Shown: in pieces, positions 34,163 through 46,558 of the stretch | How the letters are laid out: each line of letters begins with the position of its first letter | How positions within the stretch are numbered: position 1 is the stretch's first letter | NCBI GenBank assembly: GCA_019009955.1 | Contig: CM032233.1 | Coordinates: 60,412,001 to 60,476,000, forward strand | Origin: Riptortus pedestris | Taxonomy: Eukaryota > Arthropoda > Insecta > Hemiptera > Alydidae | Length of the DNA stretch: 64,000 bases | Direction of reading: 5' to 3' | The notes under the pieces: model-generated | What the model saw: the letters and a program-made list of their open reading frames with translations, nothing else | Told to the model about the DNA's origin: nothing | Database searches by the model: none | Translations under genes and position numbers: made by a program

Positions 34163-34329
34163 ACATTCACATTGAAAACTTACAAAATTTCAAACAACAG
34201 ATAAATATACATTTATTCAATGTATTACTTAGGTTGTATGCAAGTTACCTATACGAATATAAAAATAAAATATTTTTCTTATAGCCTTCTTGGATCCAAT
34301 ATTCAAATTTGTACGGTGAATCACTATTA
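33512..34329. other. Unassigned sequence with poly(T)
   Basis: 33520-33780 is a diverged inverted relative of 5231-5480 (shared TGTACAGAAATAATATAATA and GGACATGTCTTTTTCTTCAT). A poly(T) run of about 27 lies at 34136-34162. Confidence 0.55.
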
Positions 34330-34764
34330 AAAAGTTCGTCACGCAGGGGCTGCGTAAACTAAGCAGATTTCCCAGGGTGAAGTTATACATTAGAGAAATC
34401 TCCATACGAGAGCCGAACAGTTACGGCGAACTAGCTTTTGGCGGGAAAATCCCTCGTCCGTTACCGGCCCACATTTAATAAAAATCCAAATAACTCGGTT
34501 AATATTCAAGATACAGAATAAATGTATATAACATTATTTATAGTACATGTAATTTGCAATAAGATTGCTTCTATATAATTTTTCCGATCCGACGTATAGT
34601 AACGGAGATATTTCGAATTTTCGAAAATCCCACCTCTAATCCCCTCCCCTCCCTCTGGTCCGATTTTAGCCATTAACGAACTTGGTCTGTCTTTTTGCAT
34701 AAAACGTTTAAATATCGAGTTTGGTAACGATCAAACAAAAATTGCGACCCGTAGAGCTTTAACA

Positions 34765-34829
<65 letters not shown>

Positions 34830-34949
34830 TAACGGACCTCATTTTCGTCATCTTCTGGGTAGGATCGATGGACATTTGAAGAAATTGTCCGAAAATCGCG
34901 TCATGAGTACGACCTCAATAGCTGATTTCCCTCAAGGGAAATCTGCTAA
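34330..34949 (+). repeat. R1 repeat, variant A, complete copy
   Basis: 5' hairpin, CCGAACAGTTACGG block, core, a (TA)28 run at about 34767-34823, and a 3' palindrome with one mismatch (TTTCCCTCAAGGGAAATCTG). Good reference copy. Confidence 0.9.
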
Positions 34950-35213
34950 AACAGCTTCTTTTATGCAGGCATAACGTATTTGTTTGTATAATGCCCTACA
35001 GGTATCATTGCCTATATGCCACCACTTCTGGGGGCATTACTTTATAGTTAGGAGGGGCTCTTTCTCTCTTTACTCCCCGAAACGAACCTTTCGCACTGGG
35101 GACAAAAATACACCCATGAGTCTTGCTGGTATTGCTAATTTTAACAATTGCTGTTCTTTACATTTTGCGGTAACTCTGACTTAGCGTAAATGATTACTTT
35201 TTCAGCAGATTTC

Positions 35214-35280
35214 CCTTGAGGAAAAGCAACTATTGAGACTGTACTCATGGCGTGATTTTCATCAAATATCCATCGATCCA
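35214..35280 (-). repeat. R1 repeat, 3' end fragment
   Basis: Terminal palindrome partly decayed (AGCAGATTTCCCTTGAGGAA) and the first 60 bp only. Confidence 0.7.
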
Positions 35281-35390
35281 CCATTACTCATCTTTAATAA
35301 TTGTAATAAGCCAGTACATCACAAAATTTCTTATTTTACCATAAATACGATAAATTATATTCATCAGGCAAGAGGGAGGCGGTAGTAGAT

Positions 35391-35985
35391 AAAGTCCGTC
35401 ACGCAGGGGCTGCGTTAACTAAGCAGATTTCCCACTTGCGTCACGTATTTGTATTTATCTCATGACGTAAAAGTTCAATGAGAACAATATTTGTTACTTA
35501 AGCTTCAAATAAAGTGCTCCATAATATAACAGCTTATTGTTGATATGGCATGAGTAGGAGTGGGGGTTTACTGAAGGCCGAAAACTAAAAGACGCAAATA
35601 TCTCGGTTAATATTAAAGATAATGAAAAAAATTTACATATCAACATTTATAGAACATTTCGAGTTTTCGATCCAAATGTTATAATTTCAAAATTCTCCCC
35701 CTATAAACTCCACCTCCCTCTTGACCGATTTCAGCCATTAACGAACTCGATCTTTCTTTTTATATAAAACAACTAAACATCGAGTTTGGTAACAATCAAA
35801 CAATAATTGCGACCGCTAGAGCGGTAAGAGACAAATATATAGATAGGTACATGTATAAAATTTTGAACGGACCTCATTTTCGTCATCTCCTATGTAAGAT
35901 CGATGGACATTTGTAGAAAATTTTCGAAAATCGCGTCATGAGTACGACCTCAATAGCTGATTTCCCTTAAGGGGAATCTGGTAAT
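35391..35985 (+). repeat. R1 repeat, variant B, complete copy
   Basis: 5' end AAAGTCCGTCACGCAGGGGC and variant-B block CGTCACGTATTTGTATTTAT. The microsatellite slot has shrunk to a few ATA units at 35837-35857. The 3' end is TTTCCCTTAAGGGGAATCTG. Confidence 0.9.
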
Positions 35986-36117
35986 AAGTTGTTAAATAAA
36001 AACATCAAACGGATCGAAAAATGTTACATAACAAACCTTATTACAACTTTAATATTCTGAAATAGTGCTATACAATCCTTTCTTAACTCGATCATCAACC
36101 AATTTATTTACATTCTT

Positions 36118-36318
36118 AGCAGATTTCCCTTAAGAGAAATCAGTAATTGAGGTCGTACTCATAACCAGTTATTCATAATTAACTTTTTTCATCCTTCAGT
36201 AAACTCCCACTTCTACTAATGGATTTTAAAAATTGAGAATTTATGGTGAGATGAGATCAGTGTCATACCAGCACGAGTGAAATCTGCTTAGCTTACGCAG
36301 TCCCTGCGTGACGGACGT
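36118..36318 (-). repeat. R1 repeat, heavily deleted copy with both ends
   Basis: Only 201 bp, yet both termini are present (AGCAGATTTCCCTTAAGAGA and CAGTCCCTGCGTGACGGACG). The core and microsatellite are deleted. Confidence 0.85.
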
Positions 36319-37609
36319 TTTCAGTTTTCAGACGTCTATAGCCACTCTTTGTAACTCTATTTTTACTCTGAACAACTAAACGCCTCATTTCTCGCTTAAG
36401 TTAATGTCCTATTTACATAGGTTTCTTAATACTGAAAAAGTAGTATGGGTGGAATTAAGTCTGTATGTAAATGGGAAACCTGCTTAGTTTACGCAGCCCT
36501 TGCATAGCGAACGTTTTTAGTTACTGCTTCCGGTAAATTTTAGTCCTTAGTGATTTTCTTCGTCTGATTTTCACATATATATCACCTTCGACCAGACCTT
36601 CCCAAACTCGATGCACCTCTCGAAGAGGAGACAATTAATCGTCTGACAGTAAACGGCTTAATCAATGTTTTTTTGTTTACTTCGTACCTTCATAGAAAAA
36701 AAGAATAAATATTTTTTGTTTAAATTTTTTTTATATTAATGCTCTATTTTTTTTCAAAAGCGCTTACCAGTTTTTTATGATGTAATTGTGTGAGGTGCAA
36801 GAGTGCCACCTTTTACCTCTGATATTAACAGGTATTTATAGACGGACGGGCTAAACCACTTTCAAATTATGACTCTTGAAACTATATATAAATGAACCAT
36901 AATATTATTCGTTAACTTTATGCAAAGTGTTGTAACAGAGACAAATGTCTATTTATTATTTCTCTAAGCATTCAGAACAAAGACTTTATTCAATGGATTA
37001 TAACTATAAGCAAAAATATAACGCCTACCGAAAATCGCGAATTACGCAGCTACTCACTGACGAGTATTTTGTATTATTCTTATCTTGTTAAATATATATA
37101 AATGTTTTATCCCAATATCTGTATAATTGAAAATGCCAAAAACGTTCTGCAAGAAATTCTTATCCAGGAACATTTACATAATGGAGAAAGTTTTGGAGGG
37201 CTTCCAACTTAGACAGATTGTTTACCATTAAAATATGTTGGAAAATACTTAGATTCACAGGTTTAGAATGAAAGATAAAAAGGTTGCGAGATAGGTAAAT
37301 GATTTAAAAAAAAAGATAATTGACGAGTTTAAGCAAATTCCATTGTTATTAGTGGAAGTAACTATATTTGTGTCAGTGATGTGACAGCAATCTCCACCAT
37401 GTGATAGGTAAATGTGTTTTGTTAGAGGTCCTATGACGGCAGTGGATTCAAACTAATCGTTATTAAGATTCACCAGAAACATCCTTGTCCGCCTCTTTTG
37501 GGCTCCATTCCTAAAAAAATATATTCTAAAAGGGAAGAAAGATATTTCCCACTTCAAAATCAGATGGACCATTTCAAATCGTAGATTATTTTTTAGAAAA
37601 TTTCAATTC
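36319..37609. other. Unassigned region with an R1 5' end fragment
   Basis: An isolated R1 5' end on the minus strand lies at 36474-36521 (GGGAAACCTGCTTAGTTTAC). No gene recognised. Confidence 0.5.
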
Positions 37610-38217
37610 AGAGAAATAAGCTATTGAGGTTGTGCCGCTCTGCCCGTCATATGTTTTGTTTGATCTTTGCCCACCTCGATATGTAAAAGCATGAGAAATA
37701 AAACTAAAGGCCAGGTTTTTAACCGTTTAGTAGAAGAGGGGAGAAGATAAATTCAAAATGTTCCGTTATTTTGAGTGGGGGTTTACTGAAGGCGAAAAAC
37801 TAAAATATGTAAATATCTCGCTTAATATACAAGGAACAGGGAAAATGTATATATGTAATAACATTTATAGAAAATTGCATTTCAATGAGATTGGTCCAAT
37901 ACAATATTTCGATCCGCCGCATAATAGCGGAAATATTATGAAATTTCGAAATTCCCTCTGTCTAAACTCCCCTCTCCCACAGGTCAGATTTCAGCCATTA
38001 ACGAACTTTCCTTTAGTTTTACATAAAAAGTTTAAATATTGAGTTTGGTAAGGATTATATAACAATCTGGAGTGGCAACAGACAAATATATAATTTTAAA
38101 TGGACTTTATTTTCGTAATCTGCTAGATAGGATCGATGGACAATTGAAGAAAATTCCTCTAAAATCGCGTCATGTGTACAACTACAATAGCTGATTTCCC
38201 TTAAGGTAAATCTGGTA
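37610..38217 (+). repeat. R1 repeat, old copy
   Basis: Starts within the GAGTGGGGGTTTACTGAAGG block near 37765 and continues through the core. The microsatellite slot is lost, with ATATATAATTTT only. Ends TTTCCCTTAAGGTAAATCTG. 37610-37765 carries scrambled R1 bits (AAGCTATTGAGGTTGTGCCG). Confidence 0.7.
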
Positions 38218-38644
38218 AAACTGAGGTTTGAGTCTCGGGGGGTTTTAGTATTTGTTCTCAAACAGATAAAAATTATTAAAGGATGGTTTAAGAAATTATT
38301 ATCTGTTTATAGTAACAATAAAGGCAAGAAGGGGTAACATGGAAAAAAGAGAAAAAAAAACGTTATTTTAAGGCTACAACTTGTAATGATCTGTATATGG
38401 CTAGTTAAGGGCCCGTTTTGCCTCTTTATTATTCTTCGCTGACGAAGTTACTCGATAAAAACTTCTTCCGTCAGTGTTAAACCGAGCTTGATAATGAACT
38501 CTTAACTTTTTCAACCACATCTCTAGTCATTCTCGAAAACAAAAACTTTTTAAGTTATATTATTCCAGTATTTCATGTTCGTTCAACACATTCAGGCAAT
38601 TTTTTTTAATGATTTCAATTGTTGATAAATGAATATTTGGAGCT

Positions 38645-39105
38645 AAAAAACTTTCAGTAAACCCCCACTCCTGCTCATGTTATATTAACGATAAGCTGTT
38701 GTATCATGAAACACTTCATTCCAACTTTTAGGTTGTGAGATGCAAATTCGTTGTGTGAAAGCGTTATCAATTAAGATTTAACGTTCTTCACTCGAAAATG
38801 TTTATTAGATCTATTCCATATTCGATATTCAGCCGTTTCATTCAACACTTAAGTTCATAGTTGTTATGGGGTGAAAACTAAAAACTGAAAAATACAAATA
38901 ACTTGTTTAACATTCAGATTAGGGGGAAAACTATTGAGAACAACAACTGTATAATACTATATTTCTGACAAGAGTGATTATTTAACATTTTTCTATTCGG
39001 CTCATTACAACTCGGATATTTCCAATTGTTTAGAAACCAACCTCCCTCTGGGCCGAAAATCGCGTTATGAGAACAACCACCCTCAACGTAAATCTGCTTA
39101 AAAAA
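38645..39105. repeat. R1 repeats, old mixed-orientation remnants
   Basis: A minus-strand block (TTTCAGTAAACCCCCACTCC) and a plus-strand block (AACTGAAAAATACAAATAAC, ending CGTAAATCTGCTTAA) are both diverged. Confidence 0.5.
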
Positions 39106-41199
39106 CTATATATTTTGAGATGGGTAATGAAGGTAACCACGAACACCTAATGGCTAAAAATCATTCAAGTCTACCTGAAGGATTACTGAAAATTGGATTA
39201 ACCATATATACAATAGAATTATTTAATACCTGATTCCCAAATAAGCTAAGAGGATATTTTTTTATTGAGTACACTGCTATTAAATTTTGACGACTATTAT
39301 TTTAATTCCATGAATATTAAGAAGAATTTCTAAAAACCTTCTAGAAAATGGATTTCAGTCTTCTTAAATTTTTCCTCAGTCTTGAACTTCACCGGGCAAG
39401 CAGATCCCTATTAAAGTGGATGTTAACTTTGTCACTTACTGATAGGTTTAAGTCTTATGAACTTTATAATATGCTTATGTACCCGTTGAATTATATTGTG
39501 AATAGCTGTGTTAACCGTCGTTGAGGGCTTGAAATTCATAAATATAAATAACGTTTTACGACAGTTAAATGCAGCCCAAATACTATGCATTCTATACATA
39601 TTTTTAATATAGTCAGTATTAATGGAGAATATAAGTTTTGACGGCGAAGTGAACCTTCTGAGTATGCCAGCAATGTATAAAATAGCTTCCGTTAACTATA
39701 TTCATCCCCATTATACATATAAAAAATGTACATATTCTATTAAAGAGAATAGAAAAATTCTATGGATTAAGTAATAGAACACTAATAAATTCTACCAGAT
39801 GATGGAAGTCAAAACGTCGCAATTCATGAATTTAAATTCATTCTTTTCTGGATAAGACGGATATTAATGAAGATATTGCCGAATATTTGTATTAACATCG
39901 ATTTAACCCCCCCCCCCTTCTTCGTGAAAATTCGTATTCTCATATAGTCTTTGTAGTATCTAAAGATAGCTGGTTAAATAAAATAATAAAAGTTCATTGA
40001 AATTTTCCGAGCCGTGTTGAGGAAGGAATAGGCGGATTTTCAATTTTGATGCCATTGTTCTAAGAATATTTTGAAATATGAAAAAAAAAAACTTATTCCG
40101 GCCGAATTTAAATAGAAAATCAAATAAACCCTAGAGTTGTATTTATTCAGATTTTAAAATATTACATTTTGCTATGTTGTGGACAAGTGACGTCAATACG
40201 TTATCAAGTATGATGAAGAGAATTTACACTAAAACATACGATTTCATTAGGCTCCTGAGAGAGAAAGGGAAAATGTTATACGCTATATCTGATTGATTAA
40301 TTTGAATTAATAATATTGTAAATATAGATCAGTTGTTTTATTCATGCCACTTGGCTTTTATTAATTCACATCCTACTGCAATGGCTTCCGGGAACATTCG
40401 AGGTAAAAAAAAATCAAATAACGTGATGCTATTGAATTGAAAACTTCTCTCATTTTGTCAGTACGTAAAACAGGAAATGTTTTTATATAGTACTTCTTAC
40501 TTCTATTATCATTGATAAATTTTCGAATGTTGTGCCCATCAAATTAAATATATTGTATTCAATGCTTTTTAAAAATTAACGCCCATTGCCATTGTGTCAC
40601 ACGATATTATTCTGATATAACACATCCGTGTATCGAGTTTCCTGCTTCTATTAATAGTCTATTACCTTCCGCATCGGAGTCAGTCATTATTCAATTTGCT
40701 TAAAATGGCATGTCCAATTGAAAATTTAATAGGACAAAATCATTTGAATAATATATGATACTATATCAGATTATGTGTAGTCCAATTTCAAAATTTCTCC
40801 TGCCCATTTTTAAAATCTTTTGAAAAATGGTACTATACTCTCAAACATTCATCAATATTTACAATAGTTTTTTAAAATTTGAGTTAATCTTTAACAACTT
40901 TCCCATTTTATTGAAAACTATCTATGGCAATAAGTATATTCTATGGTCTATTGGTACCTTAAATTTAGACAAGCGATAAATTAAATGTAATACTCGAAAA
41001 TGATAGTAATAAAACTTTTAATTCTATCGTTTCTATGCCATGTGTTTTATTTATAATCGTTTTGTGATATATTTTCAATAACCTCACTTGTCAATTGAGT
41101 TACGACTATTAACAATGTTATACTCGTTTATTTCTTAGTGTTGAGTACAATATATTTTATAAAAACCAATATACTCAATTATATTTTCAAGGATTCATC
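39106..41199. other. Unassigned AT-rich region
   Basis: About 2 kb without a recognised gene or repeat. A C-run lies at 39907-39918. Confidence 0.4.
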
Positions 41200-41561
41200 T
41201 AATAAAAAAAATTCGTCTAGCAAGGGACTCCATTTTTCCTTTAGTAAGAAACCTATTTAAAAAGTCCGTCACTTGTAGTTTTACATTAGAGAAATCTGGA
41301 TACTGGTAACACTTAAATATAAACGGTAATGAGAAAACTTTCAGTTAATTTTAATAAGCTCATAACGCAAAGCGTTATAATTCAGACGCTTTGCGTTATG
41401 AGCTTATTAAAATTAACTGAAAGTTTTCTCATTACCGTTTATATTTAAGTGTTACCAGTATCCAGATTTCTCTAATGTAAAACTACAAGTGACGGACTTT
41501 TTAAATAGGTTTCTTACTACAGGAAAAACGGAGTCCCTTGCTAGACGAATTTTTTTTATTA
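41200..41561. repeat. Near-perfect 362-bp palindrome
   Basis: Arms 41200-41375 and 41386-41561 (176 bp each) differ at only two positions by eye; the loop is 10 nt (41376-41385). The left arm includes 65 bp of non-R1 flank (AATAAAAAAAATTCGTCTAG onward) and then the 5' part of an R1 variant-C copy starting AAAAAGTCCGTCACTTGTAG. The loop sequence TTATAATTCAGACG has its complement CGTCTGAATTATAA just beyond the right arm at 41581-41594. The whole looks like an inverted duplication of the flank plus R1 start. Confidence 0.93.
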
Positions 41562-41667
41562 TTCTTATTAATTTATTATACGTCTGAATTATAAACAAAC
41601 AGGTCTGCCAACCACTCAGAACTGAACAGATAGATAGACATATTCTTCAATTACAGAAATATATCTG

Positions 41668-41713
<46 letters not shown>

Positions 41714-41730
41714 TAGAACGGACGCCGGAA
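41262..41730 (+). repeat. R1 repeat, variant C, disrupted by inverted duplication
   Basis: The R1 5' part at 41262-41375 continues at 41581 (CGTCTGAATTATAAACAAAC, AGGTCTGCC) after the inverted copy. It ends in (TA)20 at 41669-41708 and ATTTAGAACGGACG. The 5' hairpin and the AAGCAGATTTCCC block are missing here. Confidence 0.75.
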
Positions 41731-44700
41731 AATGCCAAAGATTAGGTAACTATTATCAATTTGATATGGATTATAGGGAAAAGGTTAAGAATTAAAACAT
41801 GAACACATATTAGTAAACATTTAAATAAGCCTAAAAATGCAGTGTTTTGATGCATATAAATTTTAATGCATATGAAAAATGCATAGTATTTCAGACTGTA
41901 GGCACCGATCTAAAGCTTTAAAAAATATATATTTTATATAAAATACATCCAAATATTTGTTGTGTTAATTACGTGAGTAAACGTTATCATATTTGAACAA
42001 TAATCTATGACAAATATAATTCCGAAAACATAGCAAAAGACGAACGCATGTGACTCACTAATGGAAATAAAATTTTCTTCTGTTGACCAGCGGAACTAAA
42101 CATATTAACTATTCTTAAGCCAAAGTATCAAAACACTTTATTCGAATCGTTACCAAAACTCCATCCTTAATGATAAATTTTTAACCTTTTAATAACAAGT
42201 ACTTCACAAGTACTTACAACAAGTACTCTACAAGTACTTTTTTTGTTTTATTTTATCAAGTTTAACTTTATAATTTTATTTACATTTTAATATGTACATA
42301 TATTATTATATAAAAAATTGTTAAAATTTTTGACAAAATGCACATATAATGCAATTTTGCATGGGGTGTGTAGAAAAATAAAATCCCTCCACATAGGGTT
42401 ACTATGTAGAGGAAATAATTAAAAAAAAAAGTACTTTCATTGACTAATGATTTAAAAAGTAAACCAGAAATCAGTACTAAACAATGAAATTCAACATCAT
42501 ACACACCAACTCTCGTATCTGTGTGCTCGCGCGAGCGCGCGTGTGTGTTGTATAAAGGTTACGTCTTGCATCTGCTCCCGAGCATATTTAGTTCTTAAAT
42601 TTACTTATAATGGCACTGGACAATAGCTTTTATTTTATTTATTAAGAATATTACAGTCTGCATTTAAATGCATTTGGTAATGAGAATGTACAATACAATC
42701 GTACTCCATCACGACAGAAGCTACACCCCTTCACCTCAATGAGAGGAGCAGCCTCTCCCTGCCTGGCAAGGAAGTCAAGGGCTAAGGAGGAATGGCACTT
42801 GAGAAGAAAATAGCCACTGCTATCACTTCCCTTTACACTTATAGCCATTGTCTCTTGAGGCGCCGTGGAGGGGAATAAGGATGAGTGGTATTGGAAAGGG
42901 CTAGAACTTCTGGATTACACCATTTTAATAAACCTTCTGCTTTACCTGATTGGCATTCGGCCAGAACCGACAGATGAAGTTGAAAGAATAAAATGTTTAT
43001 TCAATAATTTTGGTAATAAATTAAATAACTTTATTCATAATTACGGTGTTAATACACCGCTTCATAACATACTGTCAGCATTATTTTAGAGGAAATGTTT
43101 TGCATTTCCTGATTCCTGCGAATGCTATCAAGTCTACTGAACTCTCTAATATTTGATCATGAAATAATTGATTTATTGGGGAGTACGGACCTAGCTATTC
43201 AGAGCACATATTTTAAATGAAAAGTACATTTGCAGAATAAAGAAAACATCAAATTTGAAGATACTTAATTATTCAAAGTATTTGATATAGGAAATGAATG
43301 AATATATTTGTTGTTCCGTTTAATATATATTGGACAATTACTAAGCGGAAACGAGCTAGAGGTAGTGTGTGTTGGGTGCCATAAATTGATTAGCATTCCA
43401 AAAATAAACCATCCAGTTCTCTGAACTTCATTGAACATTATAGTGTTTGGCATTGCTTGATGTACCTAGAATTGCACTCGTCTGAGAGCTTTTAGGGATT
43501 GCAATGAGGCGTCAGTTTTAATGACTAAAAAAAGATTCAATATCTGACTCTAAAATATTTTTTTCTAGTAATCATTCTTCATTGTTATATTCAGTCAACA
43601 CATTAGGCAGCCGGGCTTGCTTTCTTCACGTAACTCTATGCCTGTACAACCTTTGGTTTGTTTACATATGAATATATTATAAGGTTCTTTGAATCCATTA
43701 AGCCTTAAAATACAAATAGAGTAGTTTATTGGCAGAACTGTTTACTTTAGAAATATTGCAATGTATATACGGGATCTTTAACACCTGTAAGTTAGAGGAT
43801 TTGTAACAAACTACAAGGGGACTGCATATCACATTAATCAATTTATTCAAAGCACTGAATCAGAGCGTCAAGTTTGGAAAGATTGATTTATATAGGAACT
43901 ACTTCAATTAGTCTTCACAAGAATCTGCGATTTAATAGCCAGAGCCGTGGATGCAAACAGTTGTCCTCTAATTTAAAAATATATTCATGACATCGGCCAT
44001 GCGTTAGTTCACAACAATTAACCAATAAATATAAAGGAATACTACTGTTAAAAGAATATTCTTATATCTAGAGCTAGAAAATTTTAAATATCTTTTTTAA
44101 TTGTAAAATAAAATAATATCAAATAAATTGGTAAAGATAGGTAAAACCGTTTAAAAATATTATTAAAATATCTGTGTTATTATTGATAATTGCTATATAC
44201 TTCTGTTTTCAATTAATAATATATTTCTTGTATAATAATAATAATAATAATTTCTTTATACCAATTACATTTTTGACAGAAAGCGTTCAAATTTTCTTTA
44301 AATATATGAAACACCCTAAAAATTAAAAAAAAGCTTTTTATTTATTTATTAATATTTAATAAACACCCCAGAAGCGAAAAATGGAGAAAACAAATAGTAG
44401 CTCGCTGCGAGTTTTTATCTCGAGATTTCCGATGACAAAAAGAAAGCGCTATCCCCAGTGCCACGGGGAACTCCTTGAGATTTTGGAACATTTTACAATA
44501 ATTTTTTTATTCAAATGTAATGAATTGGAAAGATAAAGTGATTTTTTGGGTAAACTTAGACCCAAGCTTAGATAAGAGTAGGAGTTGTAAGGGAGGCCTG
44601 GAATGTAATGCTCAACATCAAGTTCATTTTCATAATACTTAAATCGAACCAGGAGGAGTGGGGGATTAGATAGCGAGAATATAAAATAAAACACGCTAAA

Positions 44701-44987
44701 AACAAAATATATCTTTTATTTGTACGCCATAGAGAATAATAAATCTTGTTTTAATGTAGTGTAACTGTTCCTTTATTATTTTATCTTTTAACATGAACGA
44801 GTAATTAGAGTATTTTTGCTGTTTTGTTCCTCAGTGGATGCTCGCTTTAAACTACTATATCAACAAATATCTCATGTCTGGCTTGTTTGAAGTATGATAA
44901 TTACATCGAAAGGGAGAAAAAATTAACATATGTAGATGATGTTGTCTGTGGAAGTAGGACCCACTGAGGCGTCACAGGAGGTGGTAA
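41731..44987. other. Unassigned region
   Basis: No supported gene in about 3.2 kb. 42630-42860 is locally GC-rich and, on the minus strand, open for 62 codons before a TAA followed at once by AATAAATAAAATAAAA, as at the 3' end of a gene or LINE; I do not recognise the peptide (ends LPNAFKCRL). A (TAA)n tract lies at 44238-44250. Confidence 0.4.
42521..42549. repeat. CG/TG alternating tract
   Basis: GTGTGCTCGCGCGAGCGCGC followed by GTGTGTGTTG: alternating purine-pyrimidine with a small CGCGAGCGCG palindrome, potentially Z-forming. Confidence 0.75.
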
Positions 44988-45027
44988 ATCTGCTTAGTTT
45001 TTAGCAATCCCTGCGTGACGGACGTTC
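44988..45027 (-). repeat. R1 repeat, 5' end fragment
   Basis: AAATCTGCTTAGTTTTTAGC followed by CCCTGCGTGACGGACG, i.e. the R1 5' terminus only. Confidence 0.7.
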
Positions 45028-46131
45028 GACATATGGTGTATGTCAATGATCCAAAACTAAATTTCATATTACATTTCATGTTAAATGTAAATGGACAGGG
45101 TTTAAAAAATGTCCGCCTATTAAATATGTGTTAGGTCGTCGGTTAAAATATAAAAATAGTTCTTATAATTTTTTAGAACTAAAAGAAGCTTTTCAAACAA
45201 ATGAATAGACAGATTAGTTAGAGGAATGGATATGTTTTGCTACAATTTGCAGTAACGTTCCAATAAAATTGAAATTCGGTTGAAATATTCAATGAGGGGA
45301 GTGGTAATCAAAGCATCTATGAATTTTAATTTTAGAATTTCCACAATATGCACAGAGTTGTTCATTATAATATTGATTTGTAATTTTTATTTTGCGACCA
45401 ACATGAACAAAGTTAAAAGTCATCAAACACTACATGCAGAAGAGGAAATAGGGAGGGAAGAAAGGATGGCAAGTAATCATCTTTGCGTTGCCCAAAAATT
45501 CCTTTGAACTATTTCATTAAATCGTGAATATTTGTGTTTGATGAAAGAATTTTTTTTTTTGCATTCTTTGTGTCTTTTTTCAGTGAGTCTGAACCAACCT
45601 CCGATACAAAAATCATTATTTGGGATTAGTGATGCGTGAATCCCCCCAGCATTTACTGACTATGTTTTATATCCATTACATTCATAAATTTTCGTGAGCA
45701 ACAAGGAATGCCGGAAAGAAGAACATGGGATTAGGATGAAGGTACGGACTCAGTGCTTTAAAGTAAAATTAAACATTTGGGAGGCTAAATCCAAAAATGT
45801 GGATTCGATAAGACTGCCTTGTACACATGTGAAATTAAATATACACAGTGTTTGGCTGCACTTCATTTAAAAGTATTTCATTTGAAAGACACAATGGTTT
45901 CAATGCATCGGATCTTAAAACATAATTTACAGATCCTTTTATAAGGAAAAATAGGAGAATACAAATTCTTTGTGTCTCTAATAGGGGCAAAGAAATTTGC
46001 AATTTTGTAGTTTCGCACTACTCTAAAGTCCCAGATCTTTTAGTCGATTACAATCAAAACGGGAGGTGAACAACTAGACTTTAAAAATGTTTTAAATATG
46101 AAATTACAATATTCGCAGGCTAGTCGTTTTT
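45028..46131. other. Unassigned sequence
   Basis: No supported feature. The open frame 45280-45507 has no recognisable motif. Confidence 0.4.
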
Positions 46132-46201
46132 AGCAAATTTCCCTTAAGGGAACTTTACTCAATCCTACCCAGGAGATGATTAACATGAGGTCCGTTCGAA
46201 A

Positions 46202-46244
<43 letters not shown>

Positions 46245-46556
46245 CATATATATTTGTCTGTTAACGCTCTAGTGGTTGCACTTTTTGTTTGATCTTTACC
46301 AAACTCGATTTTTAAACGTTTTATGTAAAAAGACAGATCAAGTTCGTTAATGGCTGAAATCGGACCATTGGGAGGGTGGGGGTTAGGAGGGGGGGGGGAT
46401 TTTTGAAAATTCGAAATATCTTCGTTACTGTACGTCGGATCGAAAACTTTTATAGAACCAATCTTATTGCAAATTAAATTTACTATAAATATTGTTATAT
46501 ACATTTATTCTCTATCTTGAATATTAACCGAAATATTTGCATTTTTAATAAGTCTG
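46132..46556 (-). repeat. R1 repeat, variant A, 5'-truncated by a Helitron junction
   Basis: 3' end first (AGCAAATTTCCCTTAAGGGA), then (TA)18 at 46204-46239, the core and the G-tract. It stops at ATATTTGCATTTTTAATAAG, where Helitron sequence begins. Confidence 0.88.
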
Positions 46557-46558
46557 TG

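Noticed and set aside
42865..43089. 74-codon frame (GLELLDYTILINLLLYLIGI...)
   Set aside because: Looks superficially protein-like, but there is no family I can name and it starts at a GTG; left unannotated.
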